Assembly (NCBI GenBank): GCA_020435885.1
Contig: JAGQYU010000115.1
Coordinates: 1-8,788 of the forward strand
DNA: 8,788 bases
Direction: 5' to 3'
Source of the DNA: Flavobacteriaceae bacterium
Lineage (GTDB): Bacteria; Bacteroidota; Bacteroidia; Flavobacteriales; Flavobacteriaceae
The position numbers and the translations under genes are program-made. This document shows, one piece after another, positions 1 to 7,052 of the stretch. Position 1 is the first letter of the stretch; every line of letters begins with the position of its first letter. Under the pieces are notes generated by a model. The model had not been told where the DNA came from. It did no database searches and saw only the letters and a program-made list of their open reading frames with translations.

Positions 1-68
1 TTATTGGCCATTCCTCTGAGTTTTTCAAAGCGTTGGATTCTGTCTTCCAGATTTACAGTAGTTGCCAT
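1..68 (-). CDS. Unidentified protein, N-terminal fragment cut by the window edge
   Basis: Only the first 22 codons are present, starting at the ATG at 68-66 and beginning MATTVNLEDRIQRFEKLRGM. The peptide is charged and looks helical (LEDRIQRFEKLRGM), and the leader is A-rich (gagaaaaagaaa before the ATG), as usual for Bacteroidota. I do not recognise the family. The same frame is open upstream to a TAA at 134-132, and the extra residues (QLAKEVVDISKDTSKISEKKK) also look protein-like. However, that stretch has no ATG, GTG or TTG, so ATG 68 is the best start. The gene lies 163 bp downstream of the fucosidase stop on the same strand, so it may be co-transcribed, but its role cannot be inferred. 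The overlapping plus-strand frame is judged to be a shadow. Confidence 0.55.
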   Translation of the reverse strand, partial: MATTVNLEDRIQRFEKLRGMAN

Positions 69-207
69 TTTCTTTTTCTCAGAAATTTTAGAAGTATCCT
101 TAGAAATGTCAACAACTTCTTTGGCTAATTGTTATTGTACTTCATTTTTAACAATTGCATTTCGTTGCTTTTATACTCCGTTTTATTTTACTGATATTGC
201 CATAATT

Positions 208-234
208 TAAAATTTTAAGCTAAACAAAATTTTA
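208..234 (-). repeat. AT-only inverted repeat overlapping the fucosidase stop codon
   Basis: A perfect 9-bp inverted repeat has arms taaaatttt at 208-216 and aaaatttta at 226-234, separated by the 9-nt loop aagctaaac. It sits exactly at the 3' end of the fucosidase gene and includes its TAA stop. The position would suit a transcript end. However, the stem holds only A-T pairs and no clear U-tract follows on the minus strand, so it would be a weak terminator at best and could be a chance product of AT-rich spacer. The rest of the gap down to position 69 shows no other recognisable signal. Confidence 0.25.
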
Positions 235-2298
235 TTGTTTTGTAATAATATTAAGCTCGGCAACAATGACGACATCTGAATGATTTACTGTTCTATCAAT
301 TTTCAATTTTAAGTATTGACTTTTAATATAAAAATCAAAATTAACTTTTTGTATATTTGGATTTGCGGCTATATTTGAAAACTCCCCAGCTTTTACTTTA
401 TGCCATGATTTATTATCTGTACTGGAAAATAATGTGAAATGAGAAATGATCCCTTTTGGCCATCGTTCTTGACTTGGAGTATAGGTAAACCCCTTTATTG
501 TTAGTAATTCCCCCAGGTCTAATATTATTTCTTTATCATTTGTACGATATTCAGTTGTATGATCATCATCAATGGCATGCATTGAATTTTCATTTGATGC
601 ATTAATTATTGTCCATTTATGTTTACTTATATCAAATCTCCTAGAAGTTGTTTCACTTCGTTCTTCGGTATCAGGATCATATGAAAATGCTTTCACCGTT
701 GTGGGTCCACTAACCAAAAAAGGTTGCTTATATGAATGAGAACTTAAATCTGGTTCATTATTATTCAGTGTATAATAAATGGATGTTCCTTTTTCCGGGA
801 TTTCAAAAGTTACTATGCCCTCCTTATTTCGTTTTATAATAGGTTCATCAACAATTACAGGAGCATTAAAGACTTCAACGGTTGAAATTAACGGACTGGC
901 CTTTGCATCATGAATAATTATCTTTACTCTTTCAGCCACGACTTTCGGAAATCGTAAAATACGTTTATAACCAATCGTGCTATGTGAAGCAATTTGATGC
1001 CATGTACCATTATTTTCAACAGCTATCGAAAATTTTTTGACACGTTGACCTAAGGGAATGTATTCCTGAATTACTATTCGGTTAAATTGTTTGGGTTGTT
1101 CAAAATCAATGATCAAAGATGCCTGTGAGGAACCTTCTTCTGTTGCCCAATATGTTGAATAATCATCATCCAAGACCATAGAGGCATCATATTTTTTAGA
1201 CTTCCCACGTACAATAGATGCTACTGCCTTTTTATTTCGAGCTAGGTTATTTTTAAAGTCTTGCTCCAATTGACGGTTCATCTTAATTAATTGAATACTG
1301 TCTTTTTTATGAATACGTCCTTGTGTATTAATTGGTAGGTTTAATAACAAGGTGGCATTCTGTCCAACTGATTTGTAATAGATGTCTAGAAGTTGTTTTA
1401 ATGATTTAACTTTAGTGTCTTCACTGACATGATAAAACCAACCCGGACGAATAGATACATCAGCTTCTGCCGGGACCCAATAGGTACCATTTTCTTGTCC
1501 CATAGAGTATTTCTTTGCATATTCCGGCATTCCTCCATATATGGAATCACGAACTAATGGGGACCAGGTTGTTTCATAGGCATATCCATGTTCATTACCT
1601 GCCCACCTGGCATCGGGACCGGAATCACTCCAGATAATGGCGTCAGGCTGTAAATTTCGAATAATAGTATGGGTATTTTCCCAATCATAATAGTTTCTCT
1701 TGTCAACATACCGTATTTCATTTGCACCGCCATAATAACCATCACCTCCGTTAGCCCCATCAAACCATATTTCAAATAAAGGGCCATAATTCGTTAAAAG
1801 TTCTGTTAATTGTGCTCTAAAGTAAGATATGTATTCAGGTTTGCCGTATTCACTATGATTACGATCCCATGGAGACAAATAGATTCCCATTTTTAAACCA
1901 TATTTTTTACACGCTTCAGATAATTCTTTGATGACATCACCACTGCCATTTTTCCATGGAGAGTTCCTTACAGAATAATCTGTATACGTTGAAGGCCATA
2001 GACAAAAACCATCGTGGTGTTTGGCTGTAATAATCAAGCCTTTCATTCCTGCTTTTTTTGCAGTGAGCACCCATTGCTCGGTATCAATGGTAGTAGGATT
2101 AAACATTTGTGGATCTGTATTTCCAAAGCCCCATTCGGCATTCGTAAACGTATTCAACCCAAAATGTATAAAACCATAAAATTCCATTTTTTGCCAATTG
2201 AGTTGTTCCTGAGTGGGAATTGGACCTACAGGTGTTGGCGGACTAGTTTTTACACATGTTACTAACAAAAGTGTAGTGTATAATAATAAGTATTTCAT
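232..2298 (-). CDS. Alpha-L-fucosidase, GH29, with two F5/8-type C (CBM32-like) domains
   Basis: A 688-aa exported exo-glycosidase that should release terminal alpha-L-fucose with retention of configuration. The N terminus is a short Sec-type signal (hydrophobic residues 4-14) ending in Cys15. The context LVTC resembles a lipobox but has Thr at -1 where Gly, Ala or Ser is usual, and no acidic surface-export signal follows, so a periplasm-facing lipoprotein is a guess. The GH29 catalytic domain spans about 30-345: FIHFGLNTF (43-51), AKHHDGFCLWPS (92-103) and IWFDGANG (177-184), where Asp180 is the expected nucleophile. Glu236 in RWAGNE is the probable acid/base. The segment with PAEADVSIRPGWFYH (276-290) resembles the alpha-1,3/4-specific GH29-B subgroup. 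Residues 352-478 form a first F5/8-type C domain, 483-556 a chitobiase-C-terminal-like domain (IYYTLNNNEPDLSS), and 560-686 a second F5/8-type C domain, likely for galactosyl-ligand binding. It is the last glycosidase in the cluster, 211 bp after the GH109 gene. Linkage preference is inference. Confidence 0.93.
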   Translation of the reverse strand: MKYLLLYTTLLLVTCVKTSPPTPVGPIPTQEQLNWQKMEFYGFIHFGLNTFTNAEWGFGNTDPQMFNPTTIDTEQWVLTAKKAGMKGLIITAKHHDGFCLWPSTYTDYSVRNSPWKNGSGDVIKELSEACKKYGLKMGIYLSPWDRNHSEYGKPEYISYFRAQLTELLTNYGPLFEIWFDGANGGDGYYGGANEIRYVDKRNYYDWENTHTIIRNLQPDAIIWSDSGPDARWAGNEHGYAYETTWSPLVRDSIYGGMPEYAKKYSMGQENGTYWVPAEADVSIRPGWFYHVSEDTKVKSLKQLLDIYYKSVGQNATLLLNLPINTQGRIHKKDSIQLIKMNRQLEQDFKNNLARNKKAVASIVRGKSKKYDASMVLDDDYSTYWATEEGSSQASLIIDFEQPKQFNRIVIQEYIPLGQRVKKFSIAVENNGTWHQIASHSTIGYKRILRFPKVVAERVKIIIHDAKASPLISTVEVFNAPVIVDEPIIKRNKEGIVTFEIPEKGTSIYYTLNNNEPDLSSHSYKQPFLVSGPTTVKAFSYDPDTEERSETTSRRFDISKHKWTIINASNENSMHAIDDDHTTEYRTNDKEIILDLGELLTIKGFTYTPSQERWPKGIISHFTLFSSTDNKSWHKVKAGEFSNIAANPNIQKVNFDFYIKSQYLKLKIDRTVNHSDVVIVAELNIITKQ

Positions 2299-2509
2299 CT
2301 ATGTATTTGTCAAAATATATGTTATCTATAATGGTAAAATTTATTTTGATAATTTAAATTTCTATTTCCAAAATATAATATCTAAGGTGTGAAGTTTTAA
2401 ACTGACGTGAACTCGATCATAACTCGTAAAAATGAACATTCCTATTGAATTGATTATAATACTTTTTGGCAGTCATCTTAGTATAATAACATCCAGATTT
2501 AAAAAACAT
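2299..2509 (-). promoter_or_regulatory. 211-bp gap upstream of the fucosidase gene, possible internal promoter
   Basis: This is the only long spacer between the five complete or nearly complete genes; the other gaps are 4, 26 and 20 bp. Read on the minus strand it contains TATATTTTG twice, at 2377-2369 and at 2319-2311, the second copy starting 21 bp before the fucosidase ATG. The element resembles the -7 box of Bacteroidota housekeeping promoters (TAnnTTTG) but has three rather than two bases between TA and TTTG. I see no convincing -33 TTTG partner about 20 bp upstream of either copy. No GC-rich hairpin typical of a terminator was found. A separate fucosidase promoter is therefore plausible from spacing and the repeated box, but not demonstrated. 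Confidence 0.25.
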
Positions 2510-3880
2510 TTAGTACGAATCTTTAATCCAATTGTAGGGTTTTTGCTTTATCCAATTACCACGTGTGAAATCTGGATAATTTTGAGGTTCTCCATTATTT
2601 TCAATTGAAGCTTCAGATAGTGGAGTAACTGCACTCCATGTCGCGGCGTCATAAGCATCCATCGGAGGAGCAATATTTTGCCTTGCACATTTGACAAACG
2701 CATTTATCACAAAAAAGTCTATTCCTCCATGTCCAGCTTGATTAGCTATGTCGCCGTATCTTTGCCATAACGGGTGATCATATTCTTTAAACCAAGTGTC
2801 CATATCACTCCACTGATGTGAGCTATTTTTTCCTTCAATGTAAATGCGCCTTGTATGATAATCAAATTCTGTAACTCCTTTAGCACCCTGTACCCTGAAC
2901 CCTAAGGAATAGGGACGAGGTAAATTACAATCATGTGTAATTATAATAGTCTCTCCTCTGGCTGTTTCTAATGTTGTAGTAATAACATCTCCCTGTTTCC
3001 ATTTTAATTTGGAATTTGGATGGTTTTCACCCCCATTTGGATGACTGACAATATAATTGTGAAGCCCTATTGCTTTTGTAGAATGAGATGTTAAAGATAC
3101 AAAGCGATTACCTCTATTTATATCAGCCATAACAGCTATTGGGCCAAGGCCATGTGTTGGGTAAACATCTGCATTTCTTAGCAACGAATGTTGCGTCCTC
3201 CATCTTGCTTCGGAAATGCCTTTTTCTCCAAATTCAACTCCCCCACCATATGGTTGTTCACCATTGTTGAATTTTACGTTGCGCAAATCATGCTGATAGC
3301 CACACCTGAAATGAACCAACTCTCCAAAAACTTCTTTACGTACCATGTTAAGAACGGCAAGTATATCACGCCTGTAGTTCACATTCTCCAGTATCATAAG
3401 GTGGGTTCCTGTTTCCTCATGAGCATTGACCAGGTCCCAACACTCTTCAAGTGTATTGGCTGCGGAGACTTCCAGCCCAGTATATTTACCTGCTTTCATA
3501 GCATCAACAGCCATTCGGGTATGCCATAGCCAAGGTGTTGAAATGATTACTGCATCTACTTCTTTTAGTTCCAATAGATTTAGATAATCATATTCATCTT
3601 TGCCAAAAATTTTAGGCTTGGAAAAATTCCTCTCCGTAATCTTACTCAAACAAAGATCAATACGGTTTTTATCAATATCGCAAATTGCTGTTATGAGGAC
3701 ATCATCTCTAAGAAGTAAATTCTCGAGATGATTGGTACCTCGCAAACCTACACCGATCATACCAATTCGTAATTTCTCTTTTAAATGACCCATATTATCC
3801 GCAAAAATAATGTTTGGAGCAACTGACAGGCCGACTCCCATAATTGTTGATCGTTTGATAAAATCCCGTCTTGATTTCAT
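2510..3880 (-). CDS. GH109 alpha-N-acetylgalactosaminidase-type enzyme (Gfo/Idh/MocA fold, NAD-dependent, Tat-exported)
   Basis: A 456-aa enzyme of the GH109 family, whose members hydrolyse terminal alpha-GalNAc (blood group A-type) using a tightly bound NAD(H) in an oxidation, elimination, addition and reduction cycle. The N terminus is a twin-arginine signal: SRRDFIKRS (3-11), then a hydrophobic stretch ending near IIFA (24-27), so it should fold with its cofactor before export to the periplasm. The Rossmann domain carries GVGLRG (43-48), ICDID (66-70) and VIISTPWLWHT (111-121). The GH109-typical segments are GLEVSAANTLEECWDLV (135-151), ENVNYRRD (165-172), GYQHDLR (194-200), QPYGGGVEFGEKG (209-221), YPTHGLGP (240-247), RPYSLGFRVQG (322-332) and PDFTRG (436-441). 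Glu137, Tyr169, Tyr240 and His243 are candidate active-site residues, by motif only. Its start is 20 bp after the beta-galactosidase stop, indicating co-transcription. Some GH109 proteins act on other alpha- or beta-linked sugars, so the substrate is less certain than the family. Confidence 0.9.
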   Translation of the reverse strand: MKSRRDFIKRSTIMGVGLSVAPNIIFADNMGHLKEKLRIGMIGVGLRGTNHLENLLLRDDVLITAICDIDKNRIDLCLSKITERNFSKPKIFGKDEYDYLNLLELKEVDAVIISTPWLWHTRMAVDAMKAGKYTGLEVSAANTLEECWDLVNAHEETGTHLMILENVNYRRDILAVLNMVRKEVFGELVHFRCGYQHDLRNVKFNNGEQPYGGGVEFGEKGISEARWRTQHSLLRNADVYPTHGLGPIAVMADINRGNRFVSLTSHSTKAIGLHNYIVSHPNGGENHPNSKLKWKQGDVITTTLETARGETIIITHDCNLPRPYSLGFRVQGAKGVTEFDYHTRRIYIEGKNSSHQWSDMDTWFKEYDHPLWQRYGDIANQAGHGGIDFFVINAFVKCARQNIAPPMDAYDAATWSAVTPLSEASIENNGEPQNYPDFTRGNWIKQKPYNWIKDSY

Positions 3881-3900
3881 ATTTTAAAGTTTTATTTTAA

Positions 3901-6900
3901 TTAAAATATTGGTTTGATAAAATATTCGAATGTATAAGCCTTATTCGGATCTAATCTATATTGTTCATGCGGCCATGCACCCCAACTGTCATCACCACCA
4001 ACTCCAGTTTGCTTGTAATCAATATTGATATACACATTGGGGTAATTTTTTATATCAATAGTGTGTCGTTGTTTTTTTTCCTTTCCGGGATCGAATTCAG
4101 CATCCGGTTGATGATGTGCATTAAAACCAAATGTTTCCGGTGCTTCAATACACAAACCAAAACCTGAAGTATTTGTAAAGGTAATCCAGCGTACATCGGT
4201 TTTATAACCATTCTCCTGTGGACGAATATAAGGAACATATAAATCAGCTACATCAGCTTCATAGTGAGCTACAAAGGCAGCAGTATTTCTGTCCTGATAA
4301 TTCTCAAAAGGCCCCCTGCCATACCAATTAACACGATCAAAAGATTCGGGCATTGTAAATTTCATACCAAATCGCGGTATATACTGCGATTGAATCCCCG
4401 AGGCCGTCATCTCTTCTTTAATTTTTAATTCTCCCTTATTGTTGATCGAATAACTAATATTTACATTGTTTTTGGTTAGTGGTAATGAACAGGAAACATC
4501 AACTATACAGATTCCTTTTTTGTTTGTATAATTAAAAGATGATAATCGAATGCTATCCGTTGTCATTTTCCAAGCCCTTGATTTCTCATGGTTACGATTC
4601 CCAAAATCATTATCAATAGGAGCTCTCCAGAAATTCGGTTGTAAGTTTCCATTAATCAGTACCTTCCCATCATATATATACTTTTGAAGTTCTCCTGTTG
4701 CTGTATTGAAGACAATAGTAAAGTTTTTTCCTTTTACATTTAACAATTCATTCTTCTTCTTCAATTTTAATTTTCCTCCTGGTTTTATGTTAAAAACCGG
4801 TTTCACCAAAGGTGATAATTGGAATTCCTCTGCTGCAATACTGTGGCCTTTTTTGAGTAACCCTTCGTCTTTATTTAGTTTTGCTTCTACCTGTAAAAAA
4901 TACTCACTGCCCTGTGCTAATTGAGGTAGGTCCAATAGTATCTCTTCAGCTTGCTGTGGTGGAATAGCAATTGATTTTATAACACCTGAAACCTCTTTTT
5001 TACCATTCTTCAAAAGTTTCCAATAAATATTAAATTCATCGGTAGTAGTAAAAAAATGGTTATTTGTAATTTTAAGTAAATAGGCATTTTCTGTAACAAG
5101 CTCAAAATCGAGGTTTTGATAAACCTTTTTTACCTCCCAAAGTGCCGGATGAATTGTCCTGTCAGCATTGATTAATCCGTTAGCCAGAAAATTAGCATCA
5201 CTGGGTACTCCTTCAGGTCCGAAATCTCCACCATATGCAAAATATTGTTCACCTTTTTCATTTCTTTTTAGCAATCCCTGATCGACCCAGTCCCATATAA
5301 AACCTCCCTGGAGTTTCGGATATTTTTTAATTACATCCCAATAATCTTGTAAGTTACCCGTACTGTTCCCCATAGAATGTGCATATTCACAAAGAATTAG
5401 TGGTTTATTTTCCTGCCTGTTCTGGTATTTTTCGAGATAATCAATCTTAAAATACATGGGTACAATAATATCAGTATTCCAGTCAAATGACTTTCCCCAA
5501 CCAATATCAACTCGTTCATACTGTACAGGCCTTGTATTGTCTTGAGCTTTAAGCCAATTATATGCAGCGTAAAAATTAACCCCGTTACCGGCTTCATTTC
5601 CAAGCGACCATATAATTACCGAAGGATGATTTTTATCTCTTTCAAACATTCTCTTAATTCGCTCTACATGTGCCCCTTTCCATGATTCCTTTTTGGCAAG
5701 TGATCTATCACCATAACCCATACCATGACTTTCGATATTGGCTTCATCGACTACATATAATCCGTACTTATCACAGAGGTCATACCAATATTCCGGTTGA
5801 GGATAATGGGAAGTTCTTACGGCATTGATATTATTTTCCTTCATCAAACGGATATCTTTTTCCATGGTTTTCTTATCAACTACATGCCCGGTTTCAGGGT
5901 GATGTTCATGCAGGTTTACACCTTTAAGGTATACCGGCATACCATTGACCAAAAGCTGACCATTTTTGGTTTCAACCGAACGGAAACCTACTTTATTCAT
6001 TGTTGCTTGAATTACAGTATCATTTGACTTTAAGGTTATATATTGCGTATATAAATGCGGTTTTTCTGCAGACCATTTTAAGACTTCAGGAATAACTGTG
6101 TTAAATTCAATCGTACTTCCTTGTATTTCCTCAGTTAAACTTGTAACTATATTATTATTCTGGTCTTTCAGTACAAACTCTATTGTACCCTTATCTGGTT
6201 TTTCACCTTCCAGATCTACCTTTATTTCTAATAAACCATCATTATACTTATTCGCAAGCCCAGCATTAATCCGGAAATCACGAATAAAACTTTTAGGCCT
6301 GACATACAAATATACATCCCTTGTAATTCCGCTCATTCGCCAAAAATCCTGACATTCCAGATAACTTCCATCACTCCAACGAAAAACTTTAACAGCCAAT
6401 AAATTATCTCCTACATTCAGATATGGTGTAATATCAAATTCTGCAGGAGTCTTACTCCCCTGACTGTATCCCACTTTATTTCCGTTAACCCAAACATACA
6501 TAGCAGAAGACACAGCCCCAAAATGTAAAATAACAGAACTCTTCTTCCAATTGGTTGGTATTTTAAACGCAGTAATATAACTACCAACAGGATTGAAATC
6601 TTTTGGCACGTAAGGAGGATTTGGCTCTTTCATGTCCGTCAATTGCGGAAATCTGCTATCCGCCCATTCATAAGTTTGATTCACATATATTGGAAAATCA
6701 TAACCATGTAATTGCCAGTTGGAAGGAACAGGTATAGTCTCCCAGTCACTACTATTGTAGTCTGTTTTATAAAATTCATTTGGGCTGGAGACTATATTCT
6801 TGGAATATTGAAACTTCCAATCTCCATTTAGGGATAAAAACCTGTTCGAATTTGATCTTTCATTTGCATGTGCCAATTCCTTAGATTCGTATCCAAAAAA

Positions 6901-7026
6901 ACTACTATGTGGTTCCATTTTATTAATACCATAGATATTTTCATTTTCCCAATCATTTACCTCTTGAGAGTGTACACCGAATGCACTTAGTAAGATAAGT
7001 ATTAAAAATAAATGTACTTGTTTCAT
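3901..7026 (-). CDS. Secreted beta-galactosidase, GH2, LacZ-type five-domain architecture
   Basis: A 1041-aa retaining beta-galactosidase. A Sec signal peptide (hydrophobic residues 5-18, likely cleavage near HSQ-EV at 19-22, no lipobox Cys) sends it to the periplasm, unlike cytoplasmic E. coli LacZ. Domains in order: sugar-binding jelly roll about 55-245 (with FDITPYLNVGDN at 197-208 and DFWRMSGITRDVYL at 227-240), immunoglobulin-like about 247-350, TIM barrel about 352-640, a second beta domain about 645-740, and a LacZ-type domain 5 about 755-1038. Key residues match LacZ: His373, His375 and His376 of HEHHP, His407 of SHYP, Glu432 and His434 of IESHGM (Mg site), the acid/base Glu478 in GNEAG, and the nucleophile Glu547 in ILCEYAHSMGNS. 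FIWDWVDQG (576-584), GRGPFENYQDRN (903-914) and Trp1015 in DDSWGAWP are also conserved. Length equals that of typical LacZ. It lies 26 bp after the nucleotidyltransferase and 20 bp before the GH109 gene. Beta-galactosidase activity is strongly supported; the natural aglycone is unknown. Confidence 0.94.
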   Translation of the reverse strand: MKQVHLFLILILLSAFGVHSQEVNDWENENIYGINKMEPHSSFFGYESKELAHANERSNSNRFLSLNGDWKFQYSKNIVSSPNEFYKTDYNSSDWETIPVPSNWQLHGYDFPIYVNQTYEWADSRFPQLTDMKEPNPPYVPKDFNPVGSYITAFKIPTNWKKSSVILHFGAVSSAMYVWVNGNKVGYSQGSKTPAEFDITPYLNVGDNLLAVKVFRWSDGSYLECQDFWRMSGITRDVYLYVRPKSFIRDFRINAGLANKYNDGLLEIKVDLEGEKPDKGTIEFVLKDQNNNIVTSLTEEIQGSTIEFNTVIPEVLKWSAEKPHLYTQYITLKSNDTVIQATMNKVGFRSVETKNGQLLVNGMPVYLKGVNLHEHHPETGHVVDKKTMEKDIRLMKENNINAVRTSHYPQPEYWYDLCDKYGLYVVDEANIESHGMGYGDRSLAKKESWKGAHVERIKRMFERDKNHPSVIIWSLGNEAGNGVNFYAAYNWLKAQDNTRPVQYERVDIGWGKSFDWNTDIIVPMYFKIDYLEKYQNRQENKPLILCEYAHSMGNSTGNLQDYWDVIKKYPKLQGGFIWDWVDQGLLKRNEKGEQYFAYGGDFGPEGVPSDANFLANGLINADRTIHPALWEVKKVYQNLDFELVTENAYLLKITNNHFFTTTDEFNIYWKLLKNGKKEVSGVIKSIAIPPQQAEEILLDLPQLAQGSEYFLQVEAKLNKDEGLLKKGHSIAAEEFQLSPLVKPVFNIKPGGKLKLKKKNELLNVKGKNFTIVFNTATGELQKYIYDGKVLINGNLQPNFWRAPIDNDFGNRNHEKSRAWKMTTDSIRLSSFNYTNKKGICIVDVSCSLPLTKNNVNISYSINNKGELKIKEEMTASGIQSQYIPRFGMKFTMPESFDRVNWYGRGPFENYQDRNTAAFVAHYEADVADLYVPYIRPQENGYKTDVRWITFTNTSGFGLCIEAPETFGFNAHHQPDAEFDPGKEKKQRHTIDIKNYPNVYINIDYKQTGVGGDDSWGAWPHEQYRLDPNKAYTFEYFIKPIF

Positions 7027-7052
7027 AAATTGTGTACTGTTTAATTAGTAAT

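Noticed and set aside
4..210. Plus-strand open frame of 68 codons at the left edge
   Set aside because: It lies antisense to the more convincing minus-strand N-terminal fragment, has biased composition (Phe, Ser and Thr from reading A-rich sequence backwards) and shows no family signature.
208..234. Intrinsic terminator after the fucosidase gene
   Set aside because: The inverted repeat is perfect but has only A-T pairs and no T-tract after it on the minus strand, so it is reported only as a repeat.
1554..1787. Second minus-strand frame inside the fucosidase gene
   Set aside because: It lies wholly inside the GH29 catalytic domain in another frame, its Met/Pro-rich composition is not protein-like, and the GH29 frame here carries conserved motifs.
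2417..2476. 19-codon minus-strand frame (MTAKKYYNQFNRNVHFYEL) in the gap before the fucosidase
   Set aside because: It is too short to judge, has no recognisable ribosome binding site or homology, and such frames are expected by chance in 211 bp of AT-rich spacer.
3188..3529. 113-codon plus-strand frame opposite the GH109 gene
   Set aside because: It is the longest antisense frame, but it covers strongly conserved GH109 coding sequence and its product resembles no family; it is a shadow frame.
2510..3880. Ordinary sugar dehydrogenase or oxidoreductase of the Gfo/Idh/MocA group
   Set aside because: The fold and Rossmann motif would allow it, but the Tat signal and the run of GH109-type segments (GLEVSAA, GYQHDLR, YPTHGLGP, PDFTRG) together point to the glycosidase family.
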